From Hyphomonas sp. (GTDB lineage: Bacteria > Pseudomonadota > Alphaproteobacteria > Caulobacterales > Hyphomonadaceae): a DNA stretch of 64,000 bases. Below, piece after piece: positions 31,498-39,258 of the stretch. The notes below the pieces were generated by a model, which worked only from the letters and a program-made list of their open reading frames with translations, did not search any database and was not told the DNA's origin. The stretch covers positions 1 to 64,000 of the forward strand of contig VMTE01000003.1 of assembly GCA_013791775.1 (NCBI GenBank), in the 5' to 3' direction. Every line of letters begins with the position of its first letter. Position 1 is the stretch's first letter. The position numbers and the translations under genes were made by a program.

Positions 31498-32409
31498 TCA
31501 ATCCGGCCACAGGTGCATGTTCTCTTTCAGAACGGCTTCCAGTGACTTCGGCTTCTGCCCCGTGATACGTTCGACGTGATCGGTCCGTTTCGCGAAGAAC
31601 CCCTCCCGGATCGCCTGACCGAAGGTGACCATGTCATCGCTGCTCCAGGGAATCGGTCCGTCGGGCACGACATCCGATGCGTGCCGGGCAATGCCCAGCG
31701 TATCGAAATAGGCGAACATTGCGTCGTCACTGACAGCCTCGACACGGATGGGTTTTCCGGAGAGCCTTGAGACCATGGCGAGCGCTTCCGGGATGGTCAG
31801 CAGGTCCGGTCCGGTCAGCGTGTAGGCTTTGTTCTCGTGGTCCGTACCCGTCAGGATGCAGGCGGCCGTTGCCACGCAGTCGTCGCGGCTGACAAAGGCA
31901 ACCTGTCCGGCGCCGCAATTGTCAGGCTTCGAACCGGACACCAGCGCCGGAATGGCCATCGCGGTTGCGATGGCTTCGGCGTACTGGCTGTCGCGCAGGA
32001 AAGTCCAGTGCGCGCCGGACGCCTCGATCAGCTTCTCGGTGGCGCGATGCTCGGTCTTGACGATGGCGGGATTGGCCTCTTCGTCGGCGGCAATGATCGA
32101 GGTGTAGATGATGTGTCCGACGCCGGCTTCGACCGCAGCGCGGATCGCATTGGCGTGCTGGGGCACCCGGCTGCCGACCCTCGCGGTCGAGATCAACAGC
32201 ATGCGTTGACCGCCTTGCATGGCCTTCGGCAGATTTTCCGGATCGTCAAAGTCGGCCTGGCGGACGTCGGCTCCGGCTTCGGCGAATCGGGACAGTTTCG
32301 CCGGTGTCCGCGAGAGCAGGATCAGGTTCGCCGGATCCATCTGTTTCAGCAGGCGCTCGGCGGCGGCCGATCCAAACTGTCCGGATGCCCCGGTCACGAT
32401 CACTTTCAT
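31498..32409 (-). CDS. NmrA-like NAD(P)-binding reductase
   Basis: An atypical short-chain dehydrogenase (303 residues) of the NmrA/QOR2 type with N-terminal VTGASGQFGSAAAERLL (residues 4-20) and the central SIIAADEEANPAIVKTEHRATEKLIEASG. I chose the ATG at 32409 because GGGAGGTT lies 6-7 bp before it; the longer frame has no such site. Relatives include quinone reductases and phenylcoumaran/isoflavone-type reductases. In this cluster it may reduce a quinone-methide or cleave an ether-type lignin dimer, but that is a guess. It is divergent from the NTF2-fold gene across a shared operator. Confidence 0.85.
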   Translation of the reverse strand: MKVIVTGASGQFGSAAAERLLKQMDPANLILLSRTPAKLSRFAEAGADVRQADFDDPENLPKAMQGGQRMLLISTARVGSRVPQHANAIRAAVEAGVGHIIYTSIIAADEEANPAIVKTEHRATEKLIEASGAHWTFLRDSQYAEAIATAMAIPALVSGSKPDNCGAGQVAFVSRDDCVATAACILTGTDHENKAYTLTGPDLLTIPEALAMVSRLSGKPIRVEAVSDDAMFAYFDTLGIARHASDVVPDGPIPWSSDDMVTFGQAIREGFFAKRTDHVERITGQKPKSLEAVLKENMHLWPD

Positions 32410-32466
32410 GGCTAACCTCCCGTTTGATTTTCGACTTGCTCGCCGAAACAGTATTTTGCAAAACAA

Positions 32467-32478
32467 TAACGAATGTTA
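32467..32478. promoter_or_regulatory. TAAC-N4-GTTA operator, copy 3
   Basis: TAACGAATGTTA, followed by GTGTGG on the plus strand, in the 112-bp gap between the divergent NmrA-like and NTF2-fold genes. The flanking aacaataacRaatgttagt is shared with copy 2 almost base for base. Confidence 0.6.
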
Positions 32479-32521
32479 GTGTGGTTGCAAGCTGCCACAC
32501 AGATTGACCGGGAGACGACCG

Positions 32522-33019
32522 ATGCCTGCACTTTCCGCCGACACGCGCTTTGCCTTGCAGGATCTGATTGCCGACTATGGATGGGCGCTGGACATGGGCG
32601 AGGTTGACCGTCTGGTGGCCTGCTTCACGCAGGACGCCTCGCTCGTCGAGGAGGTGTTTGACGAACCCGACATCTGGGATGGCCATGACGGCATCCGGCA
32701 ACTGGCCGAACACTATCGCAATGCGCCAGGCTTTCCCGGGCGCCAGCATCACGTCACGCAAACGCAGTATTTTCCGGAGACGGATGACAGGGTGAGGATG
32801 CGCAGCTTTGCCTTCGTGACGGAGTGCGAGGGTGAGCCGCCTTATCTGCTGCGGTTCGCCGGCTGGTATGATGACCTTGCCGTGCGCTGCGAGGATGGCC
32901 GGTGGCGGTTCAGGAACCGGACCATCCGCCTCTGGGACGGCGAAATCCTGAAGAACTTTCCCGGGCGCGGCACGTGGACCCCGCGCAAGCGGCCGGACTC
33001 CCTCAAGATCCGTGGCTGA
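32522..33019 (+). CDS. SnoaL/NTF2-fold protein, candidate LdpA-type diarylpropane lyase
   Basis: This 165-residue single-domain protein has the SnoaL/NTF2 cone fold: an N-terminal helix pair (LQDLIADYGWALDMGEVDRLVACFTQDAS) and a beta sheet ending with GRWRFRNRTIRLWDGE. In Novosphingobium the cofactor-free lyase LdpA, which turns a beta-1 diarylpropane into lignostilbene by loss of formaldehyde, has this fold and works with a lignostilbene dioxygenase. Here the gene lies next to such a dioxygenase and shares its operator type. LdpA identity is inferred from fold and context; a steroid-isomerase-like or binding role is possible. The ATG follows GGGAG. Confidence 0.72.
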   Translation: MPALSADTRFALQDLIADYGWALDMGEVDRLVACFTQDASLVEEVFDEPDIWDGHDGIRQLAEHYRNAPGFPGRQHHVTQTQYFPETDDRVRMRSFAFVTECEGEPPYLLRFAGWYDDLAVRCEDGRWRFRNRTIRLWDGEILKNFPGRGTWTPRKRPDSLKIRG

Positions 33020-33028
33020 GCTTCCCGG

Positions 33029-33559
33029 TCACGCGCGCCGCTCCAGAATCCACGCCGAGCCGGCACTGTCTGCGAGGCTCGCAAGGGGGCGAGGGCAAGG
33101 CGTATCCGGCGCGTGGCCCGCCAGAGCCAGGTCTGCAAACAAGGCGGGCCAGTCGGCCGAGGGCATCATTCCGAACAAGCTGAGATCCGCGCAGGCGGAA
33201 TGGGAGTGCGTCACCGTCGATCCGTTCCGGCGCCGGTGCATTTCCGCCAGGACCTGAAAGCCAAGTTCCCGGGCAACATCACTGAGCAGCAGGAAATCGG
33301 CATACTTGGTCACGCCCGCGATCCGCCGGGTTTCGGGACGGACGGCGGCGCGCAGGAACCGGATGCGGTCGCCTGAGACCGGGCGCGCGGTAACATTTCG
33401 CTGATCGGCGCGACCAGCGAAAAGACATCCGGCCGGCGCCGCAGTGTCGTACAGCGCAAGGATGGTCCCCGGCGCCCTTGCCGGGACAGCTGCGCCGGAC
33501 AGGGGCAGTGCCAGGGCGGCCGCGGCGGTCAAGGTGAAACTGCGCCGGGTCAGGGTCAT
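33029..33559 (-). CDS. exported hypothetical protein with Tat-like signal
   Basis: This 176-residue protein begins with TRRSFTLTAAAALALPLSGA (residues 4-23), an RR signal peptide of the Tat type. I recognise no domain in the mature part, which has several His and Cys residues (THSHSACADL near 117-126). Its start overlaps the cytochrome c stop (ATGA), and it is the third gene of the flavoprotein-cytochrome operon. It may be a periplasmic accessory factor of the flavocytochrome. Confidence 0.8.
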   Translation of the reverse strand: MTLTRRSFTLTAAAALALPLSGAAVPARAPGTILALYDTAAPAGCLFAGRADQRNVTARPVSGDRIRFLRAAVRPETRRIAGVTKYADFLLLSDVARELGFQVLAEMHRRRNGSTVTHSHSACADLSLFGMMPSADWPALFADLALAGHAPDTPCPRPLASLADSAGSAWILERRA

Positions 33560-33951
33560 GGTGCGATTTCCTCGCTGGCCGCCAGATAGTCCGCGATCTG
33601 CCGAAGTCCGTCATCAGACAGTTCGCCGCGCGTGACCGGCGGCATGTTCCCGATCCCGAGCCGGACGGCGGTTTCGACATAGTCAGTAGACAGATCTTCC
33701 CGCTTTTCCAGCAGGGGCTGGTCCGTCCGCCGGGCAAGCAGCCCGGTGCCCATGCCGACCGGGCCGTGACAGGCGGCGCAGTGCTCAAGGAAGAGCTTTT
33801 CGCCGGGGCCCGCTGAGGGGCGCGACGACACCGTTTCCGGAATGGGCATCGGTGGCGGGCCTGTATTGGCCGGCTTCTCCGGTGCGGGCGGGGCACAGGC
33901 TGCCATCAACAGCAGGCCGGCCGCCAGCAGGGCATGGACTGCGCGCGTCAT
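33556..33951 (-). CDS. cytochrome c subunit of a 4-alkylphenol-type dehydrogenase
   Basis: A small monoheme cytochrome c (131 residues) with a lipobox-like LLMAAC (Cys19) and heme motif CAACH at 58-62. The likely axial Met is in GNMPPVTRGEL. The preceding flavoprotein stop overlaps this ATG (ATGA at 33948-33951), so I chose it over the ATG at 33966. The pair resembles 4-cresol dehydrogenase (PchF/PchC) and eugenol hydroxylase (EhyB/EhyA), in which the cytochrome takes electrons from the flavoprotein. Confidence 0.9.
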   Translation of the reverse strand: MTRAVHALLAAGLLLMAACAPPAPEKPANTGPPPMPIPETVSSRPSAGPGEKLFLEHCAACHGPVGMGTGLLARRTDQPLLEKREDLSTDYVETAVRLGIGNMPPVTRGELSDDGLRQIADYLAASEEIAP

Positions 33952-35492
33952 GTCTGTGCCGGCCATATGCCGCTTTTCCCCGGCGCGATGATCCCGGCGG
34001 GGTCGAGCGCATTCTTCACTTTCTGGTTCAGTTTCCAGAGCGCGTTGTCGTTGAAGCCATAGGTCGAGGCGACGAGATCCATGTAGTCGAGATGGGTCCG
34101 GTATTCGCCGTACCCGTGCGCGGCGGCGTCGGCGACGAGCGTTCTGAAAAACGGATCGACACGCGCCATCATCTCCGGATCGTCCTTGTCCAGAAGAACG
34201 ACGTTGACGTTGATGAGATGGCGTTCGCCGAAGGCGAAGCTGGCCTGGTAGTCCATGCCGAATTCTCGGTATCTCTCATACGTTCGCTTGAACTGCGCCA
34301 TCGCCGCACTGCCCGATTGTGGCAGCACAGGCGAGAACCCGACATGACCGCCCCGGCCGCCATGCCAGTTCGCGTTCTGCATGGGGAAGGTCAAAGGCGT
34401 ACCGGTCCAGCCGCTCGATTCGATGGGCTCTCCGCGCCGCCAGGTCGTCGGACGCATCACCATCGGCTTCAGCTTGTTCATCTCGGCTTCGAGGATCCTG
34501 TAGGCTTCCCGGTTGACCGATTCCCGTCCGTAAAGCCGCAGGGATACGCCCCACCAGCCGACATTGAACTTTTTGCGGATCGCATCAATGACCGTATCCG
34601 GAAGATAGCCTTTCTCGTCCGTCCATTGGTCACGGGTCGTCAGCACGGCGGCGGCCCGGAGCCAGTTGCCGATGGTCGGTGATTGCTGCAGCAGCCCTTC
34701 GCGGCGCAGCGGTGCCAGGGCATCGATCAGCGGTCCCAGATCTTCGGGCCGGTCGAATTCGAGGTCCATGCCCATCAGCGATTCCGGTTCCGGCATCAGC
34801 CAGAGTCCCATCCGCGTGACGATGCCGAAATTGGACTGGACAAACATCTGGTCCCAGGCCGGACCAAATCCATAGCGATAGAGCTGCCAGGTGGGTGAGC
34901 CCTCCACAGCGCCCATGCCCGTCCGGACAAGGCTGGAATCGGCCATGACGACTTCCAGACCGCAGATCTTCGAGGCGTGCTCGCCATAAGGCGTGTAGCC
35001 CATGCCGCGGTCGAGCGCGTTGCCGAGGACAGAGCCCCAGCTGTTTCCGGGGACTGATATCCAGTGTTTCAGGCCGCGTTGCCGGAGGAAGTCGTACAGG
35101 TCGTAAAAGCTGACGCCCGGCTCGACGAGGACGGTTCCGTTCTCTTCGTCATACTCGATGGCTTTCATCCGCGAGAGATCAAGGATGATCGTTCCCTCAA
35201 GCACGGGAGCAGAGCCGCCATAGCCGAGATTCTTGCCCCGGCTGATCGGCCAGAGGGCCACGCGGTGTTCATTGGCAATCCGGACGATTGCCTGAATCTC
35301 CTCGGACGTTTCGGCCGCGATCGCGCCGCCCGGCTGATGGAGCCGGTCATCGACAGCGAACTTGTCGGCGTAGGACCGGATGTCCTGTTCGCCGAAGAAG
35401 GTGCGGTCGCGTCCGAGCAACTGCTCAAACGCGGCTTTCGCGCGCCCGAGCCGGGCAGGATCAACCCGTTGAGGGCGTTTCACGGGCTTCAT
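33948..35492 (-). CDS. FAD-linked 4-alkylphenol oxidase/hydroxylase, flavoprotein subunit
   Basis: This 514-residue protein belongs to the vanillyl-alcohol oxidase / 4-cresol dehydrogenase family. The N-terminal FAD domain has WPISRGKNLGYGGSAP near 81-96 and SVPGNSWGSVLGNALDRGMGYTPYG near 148-172. The C-terminal cap has GHVGFSPVLPQSG near 385 and RTHLDYMDLVASTY near 478. The cytochrome c gene directly behind it points to a flavocytochrome (4-cresol methylhydroxylase or eugenol hydroxylase) rather than an O2-using oxidase. Substrates would be 4-alkyl- or 4-allyl-phenols from lignin. The binding residue of covalent FAD cannot be assigned by eye. Two operators lie upstream. Confidence 0.9.
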   Translation of the reverse strand: MKPVKRPQRVDPARLGRAKAAFEQLLGRDRTFFGEQDIRSYADKFAVDDRLHQPGGAIAAETSEEIQAIVRIANEHRVALWPISRGKNLGYGGSAPVLEGTIILDLSRMKAIEYDEENGTVLVEPGVSFYDLYDFLRQRGLKHWISVPGNSWGSVLGNALDRGMGYTPYGEHASKICGLEVVMADSSLVRTGMGAVEGSPTWQLYRYGFGPAWDQMFVQSNFGIVTRMGLWLMPEPESLMGMDLEFDRPEDLGPLIDALAPLRREGLLQQSPTIGNWLRAAAVLTTRDQWTDEKGYLPDTVIDAIRKKFNVGWWGVSLRLYGRESVNREAYRILEAEMNKLKPMVMRPTTWRRGEPIESSGWTGTPLTFPMQNANWHGGRGGHVGFSPVLPQSGSAAMAQFKRTYERYREFGMDYQASFAFGERHLINVNVVLLDKDDPEMMARVDPFFRTLVADAAAHGYGEYRTHLDYMDLVASTYGFNDNALWKLNQKVKNALDPAGIIAPGKSGIWPAQT

Positions 35493-35602
35493 GAGTCGCT
35501 CCCCGGACTCGGTTGTTTCCGCCAGGTTGAGGCGCTTCGCCCCCAGTCTTCAGCCGCAAGGCCCGTCCAGACTGAGGGGCCGCACCTGCCCGGCTGTAAT
35601 TA

Positions 35603-35614
35603 TCACGAACGTTA
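35603..35614. promoter_or_regulatory. TAAC-N4-GTTA operator, copy 4
   Basis: TCACGAACGTTA, followed by GTATTT. One arm is imperfect. It lies 111 bp upstream of the flavoprotein start and 93 bp before the ALDH start, in a divergent promoter. Confidence 0.5.
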
Positions 35615-35659
35615 GTATTTCGGTGATCACGAGGCCCTGTCAAGTGTTGCAAGAAAGCC

Positions 35660-35671
35660 TAACGATCGTTA
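35660..35671. promoter_or_regulatory. TAACGATCGTTA operator, copy 5
   Basis: A perfect palindrome TAACGATCGTTA, followed by GTGTTG, 36 bp before the ALDH ATG at 35707. It is identical to copy 1. Its spacing of 57 bp (about 5 to 6 helical turns) to copy 4 would allow cooperative binding. Confidence 0.62.
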
Positions 35672-35706
35672 GTGTTGCGACAAAGCCCAGGGAGGAGACC
35701 CAGACA

Positions 35707-37182
35707 ATGTTGCCTGCAGGCGTGAGCATACAGCATCCGGACAAACTTTACATCGACGGTCAGTGGACCGCCGCCGGCAGCGGGCGTTCCCTCGAACTCG
35801 TTTCTCCAAACAGCGGGCAGGTTGTCGGCCGGGTGGCCGAAGCCTCGGCAGCCGACATGGACCGCGCGGTCGATGCCGCGCGCAGGGCGTTCGACAACAG
35901 CGGATGGCCCGGTCTCGCGCCCGGCGAACGGGCCGCGTACCTGATGCGTATGGCGGACTTCCTGGAAAAGCGGGAAGCGGACCTGTCGAAAGCCTGGACG
36001 GCGCAGGTCGGCGGCCTTGCGGGTTTCGCGCCGCACATGACGGCCGGGGCAACCGGCGGGCTTCGCTACATCGCCTCGCTTGCGCAGACGGTCCGGTTTG
36101 TCGAGCGGCGCGACAGCATGATGGTGAACACGGCCATCGTCGCCTATGAGGCGGTTGGCGTTGTTGCGGCCATCGCGCCCTGGAACGCGCCGTATGGCAT
36201 TATGTTGCCGAAGGTCGCCTGCGCGCTTCTGGCCGGCTGTACGGTGATCATGAAGCCGTCGCCCGAAACGCCGCTCGAGGCGTACATCATCGCGGAGGCT
36301 GCAGAGGCCGCCGGGCTGCCCAACGGGGTTCTGAACCTCGCCTGCGGTGACCGGGACGCCTCCGATCACCTCGTCCGGAATCCGGGAATCGACAAGGTCA
36401 GTTTCACCGGCTCCACGGGGGTCGGAAAACGCATCGGTGAAGTCTGCGCCGGGCGGGTCGCGAGATGCACGCTGGAGCTTGGCGGGAAATCGGCCGCCAT
36501 CGTGCGGGACGATTTTCCGGTGGAGCAGGCGGCCGCGATCCTGGGGAACACGATCACGGTCATGAGCGGCCAGGTCTGCGCCATGCTGAGCCGGGCGATT
36601 GTTCCGCGCAAAATGCATGACGAACTGGCCGACGCGATTGCGAAGGTGATGCAGTCGATCCGTATCGGATACAGCGATGCGCCGGATACACAGCTCGGGC
36701 CGGTGGCCATGAAACGCCAGCTGGAGCGTGTGGAGTCCTATATCGAGCTGGGCCGGCAGACAGCCGATCTGGTGACCGGCGGCCGGCGGCCGGTCCACAT
36801 GAACACCGGCTATTTCATCGAGCCGACCTTGTTCGCCAACGTGAACAACCAGAGCCAGATTGCGCAGGAAGAAATCTTTGGACCCGTGCTCTGCCTGATC
36901 CCGGCGGACGACGAAGACCACGCCATCCACCTCGCCAATGAGAGCACCTATGGCCTGAACGGATCGATCCTGACGCATGACGCGGATGCGGCTTACCGGA
37001 TTGCACGGCGGGTCCGGGCCGGCGGGATCGGGCAGAACGGGATGAAGCTGGAGTTCAGCCTGCCATATGGCGGCTTCAAACAATCGGGCATCGGCCGCGA
37101 AGGCGGTGTCGAGGGCCTGTTCGGTTATCTGGAGAGCAAGACAATCCTGCTCGATTCGCCGCCCAGCCTGCCGCTGAACTGA
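35707..37182 (+). CDS. aldehyde dehydrogenase
   Basis: Aldehyde dehydrogenase (491 residues) with Glu257 (LELGGKSAA), Cys291 (SGQVCAML) and NAD-binding IAPWNAPYGIML near 156-167. It belongs to a different subgroup from the two related ALDHs at 15346 and 25360. The frame extends upstream to 35491, but GGAGGAG 10-14 bp before the ATG at 35707 marks the start. It is divergent from the flavocytochrome genes across two operators, so it probably oxidises the benzaldehyde or cinnamaldehyde they lead to. Confidence 0.9.
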   Translation: MLPAGVSIQHPDKLYIDGQWTAAGSGRSLELVSPNSGQVVGRVAEASAADMDRAVDAARRAFDNSGWPGLAPGERAAYLMRMADFLEKREADLSKAWTAQVGGLAGFAPHMTAGATGGLRYIASLAQTVRFVERRDSMMVNTAIVAYEAVGVVAAIAPWNAPYGIMLPKVACALLAGCTVIMKPSPETPLEAYIIAEAAEAAGLPNGVLNLACGDRDASDHLVRNPGIDKVSFTGSTGVGKRIGEVCAGRVARCTLELGGKSAAIVRDDFPVEQAAAILGNTITVMSGQVCAMLSRAIVPRKMHDELADAIAKVMQSIRIGYSDAPDTQLGPVAMKRQLERVESYIELGRQTADLVTGGRRPVHMNTGYFIEPTLFANVNNQSQIAQEEIFGPVLCLIPADDEDHAIHLANESTYGLNGSILTHDADAAYRIARRVRAGGIGQNGMKLEFSLPYGGFKQSGIGREGGVEGLFGYLESKTILLDSPPSLPLN

Positions 37183-37198
37183 TCAGGCCCCGCCGCCG

Positions 37199-37714
37199 TC
37201 AAGTCAGGGCGTAGTAGCGCAGCACATTCCCATCGGCCCGGCGTTCGCCGACGCCGATGAAGACGTGCTTCGTCAGCCAGTCATGTTTGCCGGTCGGGCA
37301 TTCGAAGACAGGGTTGCCGCGCAGGTAGTATTCCTGCTGGTCAACCGGTTTGCCCGCATTGAAGGCCCAGTCTCGCAACCGGTCCATCGTGTCGGGCTTG
37401 CGGCCCCACAGGAAGCCCCGGTTGTGCAGGAGTATGAGCGTTCCATCCTCTTCTTCGAGCAGGTAGCGGGCATCGAACACGGCGACGTCATCAGGCCGGA
37501 AATAGGCATAGTCTCCGCCGGAATTGGGCACGGCCCTGCCTTTCAGCAGCGGTCCTTCGAAGGCGCCGCCGGATACCAGCACGGCGCTGCGGTTGCCGCC
37601 GGCCGGGGTATTGGCAATCGTGTAGACGCTGGGAAAGGTCAGCCGCACCTCCATGGCAAACTCGAGCCGCGGATTTTCAAAGGTCGAGTAGGGCGGATCG
37701 AAGGGACCGTTCAT
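37199..37714 (-). CDS. DUF3237 family protein
   Basis: This 171-residue protein shows the DUF3237 beta-barrel pattern: PAGGNRSAVLVSGGAFEGPLLKGRAVPNSGGDY split over about residues 37-70 and the terminal YYLRGNPVFECPTGKHDWLTKHVFIGVGER. No catalytic role is established for the family. The start was set at the ATG at 37714, with GGAG about 10 bp upstream. It is divergent from an alpha/beta hydrolase gene, with a TAAC-type operator between them, so it belongs to the same regulon as the stilbene dioxygenase. Confidence 0.82.
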   Translation of the reverse strand: MNGPFDPPYSTFENPRLEFAMEVRLTFPSVYTIANTPAGGNRSAVLVSGGAFEGPLLKGRAVPNSGGDYAYFRPDDVAVFDARYLLEEEDGTLILLHNRGFLWGRKPDTMDRLRDWAFNAGKPVDQQEYYLRGNPVFECPTGKHDWLTKHVFIGVGERRADGNVLRYYALT

Positions 37715-37771
37715 GGTGCATTTCTCCACGGGCTTGGTTCAGGTGCGGTTCGCGCTGGGCGATCTTATTGC

Positions 37772-37783
37772 TAACGATAGTTA
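37772..37783. promoter_or_regulatory. TAAC-N4-GTTA operator, copy 6
   Basis: TAACGATAGTTA, followed by GTATCT on the plus strand. It is 58 bp upstream of the DUF3237 start. Confidence 0.55.
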
Positions 37784-37959
37784 GTATCTGCTGGTGGTCA
37801 GCCCGGTCAAGGCATAGCCAGGCGGTGGGCGGCCCCGGACCGGGATCGTCCGGGTCGGGGCGCGGCAAGCGTTCAAGCCATCGCAAGGCAGGTTCACTAG
37901 GATGGGGTACCGAACGCCGTGAGGGAAGCCCGACACTCGCGGAGTTCAGTAACCAACTA

Positions 37960-37987
37960 GCCGGCTCGTCCAGCAGGACGGGCCGGC
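37960..37987. terminator. strong hairpin, possible terminator
   Basis: A 12-bp stem GCCGGCTCGTCC / GGACGGGCCGGC (one T-G pair) with loop AGCA, followed by GTTT. It could terminate a short leader transcript or be a leftover of a removed gene. Confidence 0.4.
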
Positions 37988-38114
37988 GTTTCTGGCGTTG
38001 CAGCAGAAACTTTGCCTGATCCGGTTTCGTGCGGCTCAGACCCGGGTAAAGATGCCCCGTCAGGGCGGATCAGCTTCGCCGGCGGCGCAGACTTTGAGGA
38101 AAGACCAGACAGGT

Positions 38115-38807
38115 ATGCAATCTGAAACACTCCTGCTTCCGGGACTTATCTGCAACGAGACCATCTTTGCCGGTCAGGTGGACGTGCTCGGCCACAAGGG
38201 CGTTCGGGCGATGCATGGCTATGCGCAGTGCCGGACGATCGAGGCCATGGCAGAGCGCGTGCTCGAGCAGGCGCCGGACCGGTTCAACCTGTGCGGCCAC
38301 TCCATGGGCGCGCGGGTCGCGCTGGAAGTCGTCCGCCGGGCGCCGGAGAAGGTCGCGAAGCTCGCTCTTCTCGATACGGGTGTGCATACCTGCCGGCCGG
38401 GTGAAAAAGAAAAGCGCTATGCGCTGTACGAGGTCGGTCGTGCGCAGGGCATGGCCGCGCTGGTCGATGAATGGTTGCCCCCGATGGTGGGGGAGCCTGC
38501 GCGCGGCGACCGGGCGTTGATGGCGCGCATGCACGCCATGGCGTGCGGCGAAGGCCTTGAAGCGTTTGAAGCCCAGATCAACGCCTTGCTCAGCCGGCCG
38601 GAGGTCGAGTCCCTACTGCCGCAGGTTTCTGTGCCAACCCTGATCGGCGTCGGATCGCTCGATATCTGGAGCCCGCCTGCGCAGCACGAACATATCGCCA
38701 GCCTGATCCCGGATTCGCGGCTGGTGGTATTCGAAGGCGCCGGTCACATGGCGCCAATGGAAACCCCGGACGCCGTGACGGCCGCCCTCGCAGAGTGGAT
38801 CGGATAG
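38115..38807 (+). CDS. alpha/beta hydrolase
   Basis: Alpha/beta hydrolase (230 residues) with nucleophile Ser63 in GHSMG, an acid candidate in the GVGSLDIWSPP loop near 178-188, and the catalytic His in EGAGHMAPME near 210. The ATG at 38115 starts the conserved part; the ribosome binding site is weak. It is followed with no gap by an NTF2-fold gene. It may hydrolyse an ester or a meta-cleavage-like C-C bond; the substrate is unknown. Confidence 0.85.
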   Translation: MQSETLLLPGLICNETIFAGQVDVLGHKGVRAMHGYAQCRTIEAMAERVLEQAPDRFNLCGHSMGARVALEVVRRAPEKVAKLALLDTGVHTCRPGEKEKRYALYEVGRAQGMAALVDEWLPPMVGEPARGDRALMARMHAMACGEGLEAFEAQINALLSRPEVESLLPQVSVPTLIGVGSLDIWSPPAQHEHIASLIPDSRLVVFEGAGHMAPMETPDAVTAALAEWIG

Positions 38808-38809
38808 AC

Positions 38810-39238
38810 ATGGATGCCGAGGCTGTTTTCCGTATCGAGCATGCCTGCGCCCGGCTGATCCGGCACTATGCCAACCTGAATGATGCAGGCCGGTGGGAAG
38901 ACGTGGCAGACCTCTACACCGAGGATGCCATCTTCTGCCGTCCGTCCGCGCCGGATGAAGAGATACACGGGCGCGCCGCGATTCTGAGCAGTTTCCTCGC
39001 CCGGCCCGGGCGGATGACCTGCCACCTCGTCACCAACATTGTCGTCGACGTTGCCAGCGACCGCGAGGCTGCCGCGTTCAGCCGTATCGTGCTCTATCAG
39101 GCAGACCCGGCGCCGGATGGCCCGGTCGCCCGGCATACCCTGGCGCAGCCGCTGATCGGTACGTTCACAGACCGGCTGGTTCTGCTCAAAGCAGGCTGGC
39201 GGTTCTCCGAACGGCGCGGATCGCTCACAATCCGCTGA
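38810..39238 (+). CDS. SnoaL/NTF2-like protein
   Basis: This 142-residue NTF2-fold protein has the helix pair ARLIRHYANLNDAGRWEDVADLYTEDA and a sheet ending GWRFSERRGSLTIR. It is a second NTF2 protein in this cluster, different from the LdpA candidate at 32522. The start is the ATG at 38810, or a GTG at 38795 overlapping the hydrolase. Members of this family act as isomerases, lyases, hydratases or small subunits of ring hydroxylases; no large subunit lies nearby. Confidence 0.82.
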   Translation: MDAEAVFRIEHACARLIRHYANLNDAGRWEDVADLYTEDAIFCRPSAPDEEIHGRAAILSSFLARPGRMTCHLVTNIVVDVASDREAAAFSRIVLYQADPAPDGPVARHTLAQPLIGTFTDRLVLLKAGWRFSERRGSLTIR

Positions 39239-39258
39239 GCCAAGGGAGACGATCATTG

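Larger units (their letters stand above)
37715..38114. other. intergenic region with operator and hairpin
   Basis: A 400-bp gap between the DUF3237 gene and the hydrolase. It contains the operator at 37772-37783 and a strong hairpin at 37960-37987. No gene is supported in the rest. The frame starting at 37998 continues into the hydrolase gene but lacks a good start. Confidence 0.6.
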
